Source: Nocardioides terrae (lineage in GTDB: Bacteria; Actinomycetota; Actinomycetes; Propionibacteriales; Nocardioidaceae). From it: a DNA stretch of 64,000 nt. Position 1 is the stretch's first letter. Each line of letters opens with the position of its first letter. The notes beneath the pieces were generated by a model. That model ran no database searches and was not told the origin of the DNA. It saw only the letters and a list, made by a program, of their open reading frames with translations. Of this stretch, positions 33,363-42,094 are shown in pieces. The stretch covers positions 248,001-312,000 of the forward strand of contig NZ_FOLB01000001.1 in assembly GCF_900112345.1 (NCBI RefSeq). The letters run 5' to 3'. The translations under genes and the position numbers were made by a program.

Positions 33363-34700
33363 TCAGCCCGTGATCTCGAGGACGCGCAACGCCACGGCGA
33401 CGTCGAGCCGCAGGTGCGGGTCCTGTGAGAGCGGCCCGAGCAGCCGCTCGAGCTTGGAGACGCGGTAGCGCATCGTGTTGTAGTGGAAGAACTGGCTGCG
33501 CGCCGCCTCGGCGACGTTGAAGTTCGTGTCGAGGAGGACCTGCAGCGTGCGCCGGAGGTCGGCCGCGTCGCTCGAGTCGTCGGCGAGCGGCCCGAGCACG
33601 TCGTGCGCGAACGAGCGCAGCTCCGCCTGGTCGGGGATGAGGGCGATCAGCCGGTGCAGGCCGAGGCCGTCGAAGAACGTCGTCGACCCGCCGCCGTGCA
33701 CCCGTCGCCCGACCTCGACGGCGCGCTGGGCCTGGGCGTAGGCCTCGGAGAGCTCGTCGACGGTGCTCGCGATCCGGCTCACCCCGACGCTGAACGGACG
33801 ACGGCCGCCGCCCTTGTCACCGGTGACCGCGGTGACGGCGCGGCGGACCGCGGTGTGTCCGCTGTCGGCGCAGTCGGCGACGGGGAGCAGGACGACGACC
33901 TCGGAGGAGAAGTCGACCGTCGGGATCGACTCGTCCAGGCCGCGGGTGACCTGGCGCCAGGCCGCGGCGAACCGCTCCTGCCACTGCCGCCTGACCAGGC
34001 GGGCGACCGGCGCGGTGTCCGGTGGCAGGGGGTCGATCTCGGCGCAGAGCACCACGACCGGCCGGTCGAGGTTCCAGCCGAAGGTCGCGGCGTGCTCGGC
34101 GACGTAGTCGTCGCTGTTGGGCCCGCCGGTCCGGTGCAGGAGCAGGTCGCGCAGGAAGTCGCCTTGATACTTGTTCTCGATGGCGGTGATCGCCTCCTGC
34201 CGGGTGATCAGCAGCGCGGCGACGGCGGCGGCCCGCTCGAGAGCCTGGACGTCGTCCTCGGCGATCGGCCCGTCGAGCTTGACCACGATGAGCCGGGCCA
34301 GGTCCGACCCGCCGGCGGCGACGCGCTGGCTTCGCGCCTCGGCGCCGTCGCGCATCGGCACGCTCGACCCGCTCAGCCGCTCGACCCTGATCCGGCCGGT
34401 CGGGTCGACCAGGTGGTGCACGTCGAGCATCGCCCGATGGTCGAGCGTCACCGCCGACGCGCGTTCGCGTCCGTCGGTCGACGTCACCAGCACGCCGACG
34501 CCGACCACCCTGGCCACCTCGGCGGCGATGTTGTCGAGGGTGCCGTCCTCCAGCACGATCTGCGTGAGCGCGCGGTGCAGCGCGTCGATCCGGGCCAGCG
34601 CATCGATCGCGCTGCGCTGGTCGACGGGCTGGTCGACGGGCTGGTCGACGGGCCGATCGACGGGCCGATCGACGGGCTGGCCCACGAGCTGTTCCGTCAT
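33363..34700 (-). CDS. PucR-family transcriptional regulator
   Basis: A 445-aa PucR-type regulator. The end (LQVLLDTNFNVAEAARSQFFHYNTMRYRV) is the PucR C-terminal helix-turn-helix, preceded by a GGDEF-like region (about 205-330) and an N-terminal sensory domain. PucR proteins control purine and other ring-N catabolism. It lies between the permease operon and the divergent DUF2877-FdrA-DUF1116 operon, so it probably controls both. Residues 6-25 are a low-complexity PVDxPVDx repeat made by 12-bp DNA repeats. GGAG precedes ATG 34700. Confidence 0.88.
   Translation of the reverse strand: MTEQLVGQPVDRPVDRPVDQPVDQPVDQRSAIDALARIDALHRALTQIVLEDGTLDNIAAEVARVVGVGVLVTSTDGRERASAVTLDHRAMLDVHHLVDPTGRIRVERLSGSSVPMRDGAEARSQRVAAGGSDLARLIVVKLDGPIAEDDVQALERAAAVAALLITRQEAITAIENKYQGDFLRDLLLHRTGGPNSDDYVAEHAATFGWNLDRPVVVLCAEIDPLPPDTAPVARLVRRQWQERFAAAWRQVTRGLDESIPTVDFSSEVVVLLPVADCADSGHTAVRRAVTAVTGDKGGGRRPFSVGVSRIASTVDELSEAYAQAQRAVEVGRRVHGGGSTTFFDGLGLHRLIALIPDQAELRSFAHDVLGPLADDSSDAADLRRTLQVLLDTNFNVAEAARSQFFHYNTMRYRVSKLERLLGPLSQDPHLRLDVAVALRVLEITG
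34619..34684. repeat. 12-bp tandem repeat in pucR-like gene
   Basis: About five imperfect copies of GACGGGCTGGTC / GACGGGCCGATC encode PVDR/PVDQ repeats right after the start of the PucR-like protein. The unit keeps frame, so copy-number change would only lengthen or shorten the tail. Confidence 0.7.
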
Positions 34701-34795
34701 GAGCCGCTCCCTATCAACATCTGCAGCCGTCCTCACGGATCGTTGTCAGGTCCTCACATCGGCACACCGTAAAGCACGCCGCTACCGTCAGGCAC

Positions 34796-35479
34796 GTGAA
34801 ACCCCCGACCCGGCTGCCGGCGGCCGCCTCACGCCGCGTCCGCGACCGGATCGGGAGCGCGCCCGACGGGCCGCTGCCCGTCCTCCACCGCGGCCCCCAC
34901 GCGCTCTACCTCGACCTAGCCGGGCGGTGCCTCGGAGTCGTCGACCGCCTGGCCGCCCAGGTGCCGTGCGCCCTGCGGGTGACGAGCCTGACCGGGCTCG
35001 AGAGCGCCTCGGCCACGGTCGTGGCCGGCGTCCTCCACCTCGACGGCAGCCCGCTGCCGATCGGGCGGATCGTCGACGTCGCGGTCCCGCGCATCCCTGC
35101 CGCGGGCCGGGCCGAGCAGCCCTCCGCCGCCCGGGTCGCCGAGCTGGTCGGCTCGGGCACCGGCCTGACGCCGTACGGCGACGACGTGCTGTGCGGCTGG
35201 CTCGCGATGCACCGCGCGGCCGGTGTCCAGACCCCCGCCGTCGACGCTGCCGTGCGGTCCCTGCTCCACCGGACCACGCTGCTGTCCGCGACCCTGCTCG
35301 ACTGCGCCCTGCACGGCGAGGTGCTGCCGGAGTTCGCCGACTGGGTCCGGGCGCTCGGGACGTCCGATGAGGCAGCGGCCACCGCCGCCCTGGAGGGGAT
35401 CGGCCACACCTCGGGCCGAGGCCTGTTGACCGGAGCGCGGCGCGCGCTCGCCACGCTGAGAGTGCCGGTGCCCGCATGA
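34796..35479 (+). CDS. DUF2877 protein (AllH-like carbamoyltransferase component)
   Basis: A 227-aa DUF2877 protein with the family core GTGLTPYGDD (121-130). In E. coli the DUF2877 gene (ylbF/allH) works with FdrA (allF) and the DUF1116 protein (allG) as oxamate carbamoyltransferase, which phosphorolyses oxalurate to oxamate and carbamoyl phosphate. Here the three genes are in one operon with 4-base and 1-base junctions. GTG 34796 has a weak ribosome site. Divergent from the PucR gene across 95 bp. Confidence 0.85.
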   Translation: MKPPTRLPAAASRRVRDRIGSAPDGPLPVLHRGPHALYLDLAGRCLGVVDRLAAQVPCALRVTSLTGLESASATVVAGVLHLDGSPLPIGRIVDVAVPRIPAAGRAEQPSAARVAELVGSGTGLTPYGDDVLCGWLAMHRAAGVQTPAVDAAVRSLLHRTTLLSATLLDCALHGEVLPEFADWVRALGTSDEAAATAALEGIGHTSGRGLLTGARRALATLRVPVPA

Positions 35480-36963
35480 CGACCACGAGCCATACCCACG
35501 TCGAGCTCCGCCCGGGCGCGTACGCCGACTCGGTCACCCTGCTGCAGGTCTCCCGCCAGGTCCAGGGACTCGCCGGCGTCCAGGCCGCGCAGGTCGCGAT
35601 GGCCACGGCCCTCAATCTCGACGTCCTCACCGAGATGGGCTTCCAGGTCCCCGGTGAGGCGACGGCCAACGACCTCGTGGTCGCGGTCCGGCTCGACGGC
35701 GAGGAGCACCTCGCCGACGTGCTGGACGGTGTCGCGCAGGCGCTCGTCGACGCCGCCCGGGTGCCCTCCGGGGCAGGGGGCGCTGGAGATGCCGTCGCAC
35801 CGCCGCGCACGACCGGGGCCGCGCTGCGTCGCGAGCCGGACTCGATGGCGCTGGTCTCCGTCCCCGGCGACCTGGCCGTCCTCGAGGCGATGGACGCGGT
35901 CGAGGCCGGCCGTGACGTGATGGTCTTCAGCGACAACATGCCGGTCGAGCAGGAGGTCGCGCTCAAGCGAGCCGCCGCGGGGACGGGGTCGCTGGTGATG
36001 GGCCCCGACTGCGGGACGGCGGTCGTGGGAGGCATCGGGCTCGGGTTCGCCAACGTTGTCGAGCCCGGCCCGGTCGGGATCGTCGCCGCCTCCGGCACCG
36101 GCACGCAGCAGCTCCTCGCCCTGCTCGCCCACGCCGGCGTCGGCGTCTTCTCCGCGCTCGGCGTCGGGGGCCGTGACCTGTCCTCGGCGGTCGGCGGCGC
36201 CTCGACCCGGGAGGCGCTGCGCCGCCTCGACGAGGACCCGTCGGTCGAGCTCATCGTGCTGCTCTCCAAGCCGCCCGCGCCCGAGGTGGCCGCCGCGATC
36301 AGGTCGTACGCCGACACGCTGGCCACCCCCGTCACGATCGCTCTGCTCGGTCCCGACGCGCCCGACATCACGGCGTCGGCGGAGGCGGTGCTGACCCGGC
36401 TCGGCGTGGCGGTGCCCGAGTGGCCGGTCCACGGCGCCGCCCACCCGGCCGCGGTCGGCCGGTGGCTCCGCGGGCTCTTCGTCGGCGGCACGCTCTGCGA
36501 CGAGGCGATGCTCATCGCGTCGCGGCGGCTGGGACCGCTCCGCTCCAACATCCCGCTCGCGCCCGACCAGGCGCTGCCCTCCTCGCTGACCGCCGACGCG
36601 CACACGTTCGTCGACTTCGGCGACGACGCGCTGACCGTCGGCCGGGCCCACCCGATGATCGACCCGACCCTGCGGCTCGACCACCTCGCGAGGGCGGCCG
36701 CCGATCCGCAGACCGCCGTGATCCTGCTCGACGTCGTGCTCGGCCACGGCGCCGACGACGATCCGGCCGCCTCCCTGGCCCCCGCCCTGGAGCCGATCCG
36801 GACGCCGGTGATCGTCTCGCTCGTCGGCACCGCCGGCGACCCGCAGGGCCTCGACCGGCAGGCCCGGGCGCTCGCCGCCGCCGGCGCCGAGGTGCACCTG
36901 TCCAACGCCAGTGCGACCCGACGCGCCGTCGAGCTCGTCCCGACCTACCACGGAGAGCGCTGA
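35476..36963 (+). CDS. fdrA: FdrA-family protein (acyl-CoA synthetase-like fold)
   Basis: A 495-aa FdrA protein, related to succinyl-CoA synthetase alpha/beta folds. MGPDCGT (175-181) and ASGTGTQ (205-211) are conserved phosphate and nucleotide-site loops. FdrA is one part of the oxamate carbamoyltransferase system (AllF). Residues 95-112 are a Gly/Ala-rich linker between two domains. ATGA overlap with DUF2877 and TGATG with DUF1116 give strict co-expression. The ureide cleaved here is unknown; see the pathway finding. Confidence 0.9.
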   Translation: MTTTSHTHVELRPGAYADSVTLLQVSRQVQGLAGVQAAQVAMATALNLDVLTEMGFQVPGEATANDLVVAVRLDGEEHLADVLDGVAQALVDAARVPSGAGGAGDAVAPPRTTGAALRREPDSMALVSVPGDLAVLEAMDAVEAGRDVMVFSDNMPVEQEVALKRAAAGTGSLVMGPDCGTAVVGGIGLGFANVVEPGPVGIVAASGTGTQQLLALLAHAGVGVFSALGVGGRDLSSAVGGASTREALRRLDEDPSVELIVLLSKPPAPEVAAAIRSYADTLATPVTIALLGPDAPDITASAEAVLTRLGVAVPEWPVHGAAHPAAVGRWLRGLFVGGTLCDEAMLIASRRLGPLRSNIPLAPDQALPSSLTADAHTFVDFGDDALTVGRAHPMIDPTLRLDHLARAAADPQTAVILLDVVLGHGADDDPAASLAPALEPIRTPVIVSLVGTAGDPQGLDRQARALAAAGAEVHLSNASATRRAVELVPTYHGER

Positions 36964-38360
36964 TGACCCACGTCGTCTCCTCGGGCATCGACCTGCTCGC
37001 GACCGCCGTCGAGGACCAGGCGGTCACCGTGACCCGCGTCGACTGGCGCCCGCCGATGCCCGGGACGGCCGCCGACCTGGCCACCGTCGCCACCGACCCG
37101 CTCCGCGCCGCCGCCAACCAGCAGGCCCTCGCGGCCTTCCTCGGCGTCACCGCCCGGCTCGTCGACGTCGCGCCTGCCAGCGAGGTGCTCGGCCTCGAGC
37201 GGGGGCACTTCCTCCACGCCGGCCCGCCGATCGGCTGGGACCGCGCGTCCGGACCGCTGCGCGGCGGCCTGATGGCGGCTGCCGCGTTCGAGGGGCTGGT
37301 CGACGACCCGGAGGACGCCGCCGCGCTCTTCGAGAGCGGGTCGTTCACGCTGGAGCCTTGCCACCACCACCACGCGGTCGGACCGATGGCGGGGGTGGTC
37401 TCGCCGTCGATGTGGATGTTCGTGCTCGCCGACGACACAGCCGGTGGCCGGCGTACCTTCTGCTCGCTCAACGAGGGCCTCGGCAAGGTCCTGCGCTACG
37501 GCGCGTACGACGACACCGTGCTCACCCGCCTGCGCTGGATGCGCGACGTGCTCGGCCCGGCCCTGCAGCGTGCGGTCCGCGGCACCGAGAGCGTCGACGT
37601 CACCGGCATCCTCACCCAGATGCTCCAGATGGGCGACGAGGCCCACAACCGCAACCGGGCCGGCACCCTCATGCTGCTGCGCGACCTCTCCCCCGCGCTG
37701 GTCGGCAGCGGCGTGGACACGGCCGACCTGGCGCAGGTGTTCCGGTTCATCGGCGGCAACGATCACTTCTTCCTCAACCTCGCGATGCCCGCCTGCAAGC
37801 TGGCGCTCGACGCCGCCCGCGACATCCCGGGCTCCACGATGGTCGTCGCGATGGCCCGCAACGGCACGGACTTCGGCATCCAGGTCTCCGGGACCGGCGA
37901 CGATTGGTTCACCGGGCCCGCGCAGGTGCCCGAGGGGCTCTTCCTCGGCGACTACGGCCCCGAGGACGCCAACCCGGACATCGGCGACTCGGCGATCACC
38001 GAGACCGCGGGGATCGGCGGCTTCGCCATGGCGACCGCGCCCGCCATCGTCCGGCTCGTCGGCGGCTCGGTGCCCGACGCGCTGGCCGCGACCCGCCGGA
38101 TGCACGAGATCTGCCTCGGGGAGAACCCGCGCTGGAGCATCCCCGTGCTCGAGTTCCAGGGGGTCCCGTCGGGCATCGACGTCACCCGGGTGTGCCGGAC
38201 CACGATCCTGCCGCAGATCAACACCGGCATGGCCGGCCGCGTCGCCGGGACCGGCCAGGTCGGCGCCGGCCTGGTCACCCCGCCGGCCGAGGTCTTCCCC
38301 GCGGCACTGGCCCGGCTCGCCGAGCTCAGCCGGCAGAGGGCAGCCACAACGCCTTCCTGA
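36963..38360 (+). CDS. DUF1116 protein (AllG-like carbamoyltransferase component)
   Basis: A 465-aa DUF1116 protein. The family core LEPCHHHHAVGPMAGV (134-149) is an unusual His-rich metal or phosphate site; FIGGNDHFFLN and GTDFGIQVSGTG are further conserved blocks. Its E. coli relative YlbE/AllG is part of oxamate carbamoyltransferase. Its last 35 bp overlap the Atl gene on the other strand. With FdrA and DUF2877 it should release carbamoyl phosphate for the carbamate kinase coded 18 kb away. Confidence 0.9.
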   Translation: MTHVVSSGIDLLATAVEDQAVTVTRVDWRPPMPGTAADLATVATDPLRAAANQQALAAFLGVTARLVDVAPASEVLGLERGHFLHAGPPIGWDRASGPLRGGLMAAAAFEGLVDDPEDAAALFESGSFTLEPCHHHHAVGPMAGVVSPSMWMFVLADDTAGGRRTFCSLNEGLGKVLRYGAYDDTVLTRLRWMRDVLGPALQRAVRGTESVDVTGILTQMLQMGDEAHNRNRAGTLMLLRDLSPALVGSGVDTADLAQVFRFIGGNDHFFLNLAMPACKLALDAARDIPGSTMVVAMARNGTDFGIQVSGTGDDWFTGPAQVPEGLFLGDYGPEDANPDIGDSAITETAGIGGFAMATAPAIVRLVGGSVPDALAATRRMHEICLGENPRWSIPVLEFQGVPSGIDVTRVCRTTILPQINTGMAGRVAGTGQVGAGLVTPPAEVFPAALARLAELSRQRAATTPS

Positions 38361-38652
38361 CGTCGACAGCACCGGTCGGCCGCAGCGGCGTCCCCTCCTC
38401 CAGCCACGCCTGCCGGGCCTCGTCGAGCAGCCGGTCCGGCAAAGTCCCGTCGGAGCGGACGCAGCGCCACCACGTCACGGTGGCGCCGTGCCGCGACATG
38501 ACCCGTGCGGCGAAGCGCGGGCCGTAGCCGTAGGCGTCGAAGAGCGCGTCGGCGATGGCGCCGTACGTCGTCACCCGGCCGCGCGGCACCTGCTCGACCA
38601 GGGACAGCACCGCGTCGTCGTACTCGGTCAGCTCCGGAGGGCCGTCGTCCAC
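38326..38652 (-). CDS. alkyltransferase-like DNA-binding protein (Atl / MGMT domain)
   Basis: A 108-aa MGMT-type DNA-binding domain. PRGRVTTYGAIADAL is the recognition helix region and TVTWWRCVRSDG replaces the PCHR active-site motif of true methyltransferases, so it is non-catalytic. Atl proteins flag O6-alkylguanine for nucleotide excision repair. GTG 38652 has TAGCCT 7 nt upstream (leaderless). It overlaps the DUF1116 gene tail to tail by 35 bp. Confidence 0.87.
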   Translation of the reverse strand: MDDGPPELTEYDDAVLSLVEQVPRGRVTTYGAIADALFDAYGYGPRFAARVMSRHGATVTWWRCVRSDGTLPDRLLDEARQAWLEEGTPLRPTGAVDVRKALWLPSAG

Positions 38653-38659
38653 CCCGCCG

Positions 38660-38665
38660 AGGCTA
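38660..38665 (-). promoter_or_regulatory. leaderless -10 of the Atl gene
   Basis: TAGCCT on the minus strand ends 7 nt before the GTG start. Confidence 0.45.
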
Positions 38666-38673
38666 GCGACCCC

Positions 38674-39555
38674 TCAGAGCACCGCGTGGAACGGCTCGGT
38701 CCCGTTCACCAGGCCGAGCCCCGCGATGCCGGAGTGCTGCTGGGCGAAGGCGAGCTCCCTGCCGAGGTCCCCGATGTTGTTCGACAGCGGCAGCGGCGCC
38801 AGACCGAGGGTCGAGAGCACGCCGACCGCCTTGCCGCCGGCCGACATGAAGCCGGAGCCGGAGTCGCCGGGGATCCCGGGCGTCAGCGTGTACGCCGGGT
38901 GCGACCACCCCTCGTCGGCGGCGGCGTCGCCGAGGCTGGCGCCGAGCTTCGGCGACAGGACGCTCAGCCCACCGCGCAGCGAGGAGTTCCCATAGCTGTA
39001 GAGGCGGTCGCCCGCCGCGGTGCCGTCGGTGTCGATCCCGGTCGGGCCGCCGAAGAACGGGACCGACGGATTGACCTTGCCGACGTCGGCGGCGTCGACC
39101 CGGACCAGGGCCAGGTCGTTGTAGGCGCAGGTCTCGGCGTCCGACGTGCCGAGCTCGTGCATGCGGATCCACGACGAGTAGGCGAGGGTGCCGTGGCCGA
39201 CCACCGTGCCCTCGTCGACGAGGCTGCCGCCCGTGTTGAAGGTGACCGGCGTCCCGAGCGGCAGTGACCCGGCCTGGCAGCCGTCGGTGTCGGTCGCCTC
39301 GCCGAGGCCGGCGCAGTGGGCCGCGTAGCCGACGTACACGTCGCCCGCCGCGTCGGTGTAGACGAAGTTGGCCGTGCACTGCGCACCCGCGGTGTACATC
39401 TGCACCCCTGGCGTGATCGCCGCCGATCCCGCCGGCGCCCAGCCCGGGGACGCCGACGACGACCGTGGCGCGACCAGCACGAGCGCGGTGATCGCGGCGA
39501 GCATCAGCGTGATCGTGAGCGTGGCCGCCTTGGTGGCGGTGCGCGAGAGCTTCAT
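38674..39555 (-). CDS. secreted trypsin-like serine protease
   Basis: A 293-aa exported protein. Residues 1-36 are a signal peptide (basic start, LTITLMLAAITALVLVA core, SSASP cleavage region). The catalytic triad is H80 in AAHC, D147 in YNDLAL and S232 in GDSGSG. No C-terminal anchor or binding module is seen, so it is released outside the cell. Function is general proteolysis; the substrate is unknown. Confidence 0.83.
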   Translation of the reverse strand: MKLSRTATKAATLTITLMLAAITALVLVAPRSSSASPGWAPAGSAAITPGVQMYTAGAQCTANFVYTDAAGDVYVGYAAHCAGLGEATDTDGCQAGSLPLGTPVTFNTGGSLVDEGTVVGHGTLAYSSWIRMHELGTSDAETCAYNDLALVRVDAADVGKVNPSVPFFGGPTGIDTDGTAAGDRLYSYGNSSLRGGLSVLSPKLGASLGDAAADEGWSHPAYTLTPGIPGDSGSGFMSAGGKAVGVLSTLGLAPLPLSNNIGDLGRELAFAQQHSGIAGLGLVNGTEPFHAVL

Positions 39556-39603
39556 GCCGTACCTCCCGAGAGATGGGCCCGCGTAGACCCGTCAAACGAC
39601 GAA

Positions 39604-39632
39604 CGCCCGTCCGGGTTATCCCCGGACGGGCG
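39604..39632 (-). terminator. terminator of moeZ
   Basis: CGCCCGTCCGGG (39604-39615) pairs with CCCGGACGGGCG (39621-39632) around a 5-nt loop, 24 nt after the moeZ stop on the minus strand. Confidence 0.75.
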
Positions 39633-39655
39633 CTCGATCCCTCAGAGGCGGGAGG

Positions 39656-40903
39656 TCAGTACGTCGGCTGCGACGGGTCGATCTGGTTGACCCAGGCCAC
39701 GACGCCACCGCCGACGTGGACGGCGTCGGAGTAGCCCGCCCCCTTCGCGACGGCGAGCGCCTCGGCGGAGCGGACGCCGGACTTGCAGTGCAGGACGACC
39801 TGCTTGGCGCCGTCGCCGGTCAGCTCCTGGAGCTGCGCGATCGCGTTGCCGTTGAGGAACTCGCCCTTCGGGATCAGCACCGAGCCGGGGATCTTGTTGA
39901 TCTCGTACTCGTTGGGCTCGCGCACGTCGACGAGGACGAAGTCGCGGCCGCCCTCCTCGCGCTCCTTGAGCATGTGCTCGAGCTGCACGACGGAGATCGT
40001 CGAGCCGGCGGCCGCGTCGGCCGCCTCCTCCGACACGGCGCCGCAGAAGGCGTCGTAGTCGATGAGCGAGTCCACGGTGGGGTGCTCACCGCAGAGCGCG
40101 CAGTCGGGGTCCCTGCGGACCTTGAGCTTGCGGTAGGACATCTCCAGGGCGTCGTAGATCATCAGCTCGCCGACCAGCGGGTCGCCCACGCCGGTGAGCA
40201 GCTTGATGCCCTCGGTGACCTGGATCGCGCCGATGCTCGCGCAGAGCACGCCCAGGACGCCGCCCTCGGCGCAGGAGGGGACCATGCCGGGCGGCGGGGG
40301 CTCCGGGTAGAGGCAGCGGTAGCACGGCGCGTCGGCCGCGGCCTCGGCCAGCACCGGGTCCTTGCCGTTGCGCAGGCCGGCCGCGAAGACGGAGGCCTGG
40401 CCGTCGAAGCGGTAGATCGAACCCCAGACGTAGGGGATGCCGAGGAAGTAGGCCGCGTCGTTGACCATGTAGCGGGTCGCGAAGTTGTCGGTCCCGTCGA
40501 TGATCAGGTCGTAGCCCTCGAAGACCCTGAAGACGTTGTCGTTGTCGAGCCGCTCCTCGTGGAGGACGACATCGACGTAGGGGTTCGCCTCGGCGATCGA
40601 CTCCTTGGCAGAGAGCGCCTTGGACTTCCCGATATCGGACTGGCCGTGGATGATCTGGCGCTGCAGGTTCGACTCGTCCACCTCGTCGAACTCGGCGATC
40701 CCGATCGTGCCCACGCCGGCCGCGGCGAGGTAGAGCAGCGCCGGGCTCCCGAGGCCACCGGCGCCGATGACCAGCACCTTGGCGTTCTTGAGCCGCTTCT
40801 GGCCCGACATCCCGACGTCCGGGATGATCAGGTGGCGGCTGTAGCGACGCACCTCGTCGATCGTGAGCTCCTCGGCGGGCTCCACGAGCGGGGGGAAGGA
40901 CAC
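39656..40903 (-). CDS. moeZ: MoeZ-type adenylyltransferase/sulfurtransferase
   Basis: A 415-aa E1-like ThiF/MoeB domain fused to a rhodanese domain. GAGGLGS near residue 48 binds ATP, CxxC pairs (PCYRC, CALC) hold zinc, and the rhodanese cysteine is C373 in LHCKSGVRS. MoeZ adenylates and thiocarboxylates small sulfur carrier proteins for molybdopterin and other sulfur metabolites. That is fitting in a genome with a molybdenum hydroxylase 10 kb away, though moeZ is a core actinobacterial gene. Start at ATG 40903 after AAAGGGAGA. Confidence 0.93.
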   Translation of the reverse strand: MSFPPLVEPAEELTIDEVRRYSRHLIIPDVGMSGQKRLKNAKVLVIGAGGLGSPALLYLAAAGVGTIGIAEFDEVDESNLQRQIIHGQSDIGKSKALSAKESIAEANPYVDVVLHEERLDNDNVFRVFEGYDLIIDGTDNFATRYMVNDAAYFLGIPYVWGSIYRFDGQASVFAAGLRNGKDPVLAEAAADAPCYRCLYPEPPPPGMVPSCAEGGVLGVLCASIGAIQVTEGIKLLTGVGDPLVGELMIYDALEMSYRKLKVRRDPDCALCGEHPTVDSLIDYDAFCGAVSEEAADAAAGSTISVVQLEHMLKEREEGGRDFVLVDVREPNEYEINKIPGSVLIPKGEFLNGNAIAQLQELTGDGAKQVVLHCKSGVRSAEALAVAKGAGYSDAVHVGGGVVAWVNQIDPSQPTY

Positions 40904-41098
40904 GGCGGTCTCCCTTTCGTCTAGATCTCAGCGGTGTTCGAGTCCAACACCTGCCACGACCTCCATGTTCCCCCGCCGCCCGCGGCACGCCCGACGGCGT
41001 CCCGTCATCCGGACGCCCGCGGACGGTGGGTCGCGGGCGGCGTACGACTCCGCTCGCCACAGCGTGAGCCGGTGCGGTGCCGGGCGGCTACCACGGAG

Positions 41099-41104
41099 TA
41101 GTCT
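41099..41104 (+). promoter_or_regulatory. leaderless -10 of the TetR gene
   Basis: TAGTCT ends 7 nt before the GTG start at 41112; no Shine-Dalgarno is present. Confidence 0.45.
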
Positions 41105-41111
41105 CGCCCGC

Positions 41112-41747
41112 GTGACGACGGACTACGACCTCGATACGACGCGGCCACGGGGCGGCCGCATGCCGCGGCGCGAGCGCCGGGCCCAGCTCCTCGAGTCCGC
41201 CCTCGAGGTCTTCGTCGCCCAGGGCTACCACTCCGCGGCGATGGACGACATCGCCGAGAAGGCCGGCGTGTCCAAGCCGGTGCTCTACCAGCACTTCCCC
41301 GGCAAGCTCGAGCTCTACCTCGCGCTGCTCGAGCAGTCCTGCGACACCATGATCGCCAAGGTGCGCGAGGCGCTGGAGTCCACCCAGGACAACCGCGACC
41401 GCGTCGAGCGGACCGTGCACGCCTTCTACGACTACGTCGCCAGCGAGTCCGGCGCCTACCGCCTCGTCTTCGAGTCCGACCTGACCAACGAGCCGGCGGT
41501 GCGCGAGCAGGTCGACCGGGTCACCAACGAGTGCTCCGAGGCGATCGCCGCCGTCATCGCCGCCGACACCAACCTGCCCGAGCCCGCGGCCCTGCTGCTC
41601 GCGGTCAGCCTGGTGGGAATGGCGCAGGTCTCCTCGCGGTTCTGGCTGGACAGCCAGCGCCGCATGAACCAGGAAGAGGCGGCTACCTTCGTGGGCGGGC
41701 TGGCCTGGCGCGGGATCCGCGGCTACCCCAAGACCGACGAGCACTGA
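41112..41747 (+). CDS. TetR-family transcriptional regulator
   Basis: A 211-aa TetR protein. RRAQLLESALEVFVAQGYHSAAMDDIAEKAGVSKPVLYQHF is cut here only for description: the helix-turn-helix spans about residues 20-65, with KPVLYQHF as the recognition helix end. The ligand domain has no familiar motif. Placement between moeZ and DUF3107 matches a conserved actinobacterial order (Rv3206c-Rv3208-Rv3208A in M. tuberculosis). Target unknown. Confidence 0.88.
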   Translation: MTTDYDLDTTRPRGGRMPRRERRAQLLESALEVFVAQGYHSAAMDDIAEKAGVSKPVLYQHFPGKLELYLALLEQSCDTMIAKVREALESTQDNRDRVERTVHAFYDYVASESGAYRLVFESDLTNEPAVREQVDRVTNECSEAIAAVIAADTNLPEPAALLLAVSLVGMAQVSSRFWLDSQRRMNQEEAATFVGGLAWRGIRGYPKTDEH

Positions 41748-41774
41748 GCAGTTCACAAGACGAAGGAGTTCCCC

Positions 41775-41996
41775 GTGGAGGTCAAGATCGGCGTCCAGCA
41801 CGCCCAGCGCGAGCTGGTCCTGGAGACCGACGAGACGGCTGAGGCCGTCGAGAAGCTGGTCGGCGACGCGATCGCCGGCGGCGGACTGCTCAGCCTGGCC
41901 GACACGAAGGGCCGCAAGGTCTTCGTCCCGGCCGAGAAGATCGCCTACGTCGAGCTCGGCACGGGCAGCGTGGGGCACGTCGGCTTCCGGAGCTGA
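41775..41996 (+). CDS. DUF3107 family protein
   Basis: A 73-aa DUF3107 protein, beginning MEVKIGVQ (GTG start after AAGGAG) and ending YVELG...VGHVGF. Small conserved actinobacterial protein of unknown function, always near this TetR gene. Probably co-transcribed with it (27-bp gap). A short hairpin follows the stop. Confidence 0.9.
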   Translation: MEVKIGVQHAQRELVLETDETAEAVEKLVGDAIAGGGLLSLADTKGRKVFVPAEKIAYVELGTGSVGHVGFRS

Positions 41997-42003
41997 TCGT
42001 CGG

Positions 42004-42020
42004 GGGCCGGTCGCCGGCCC
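42004..42020 (+). terminator. short GC-rich hairpin after DUF3107
   Basis: GGGCCGG (42004-42010), a TCG loop, CCGGCCC (42014-42020); 8 nt after the stop. No U-tract. A second hairpin (GGGGGC 42061-42066 with GCCCCC 42072-42077) sits in the leader of the next gene. Confidence 0.5.
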
Positions 42021-42094
42021 ATGTGCTGATCGTGCCTTCGGCGGGGTACCAACGCCGTGAGGGGGCATAGGGCCCCCTGGACGGGAGTACTCAC

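Noticed and set aside
36420..38527. Overlapping arginine-rich ORFs in the FdrA/DUF1116 region
   Set aside because: Shadow frames of well-supported genes with typical third-position GC bias.
39617..39625. Single DnaA-box-like TTATCCCCG
   Set aside because: It is the loop and arm of the moeZ terminator and is isolated.
40904..41111. Small gene between moeZ and the TetR gene
   Set aside because: No start with a ribosome site and no coding character; probably divergent promoters.
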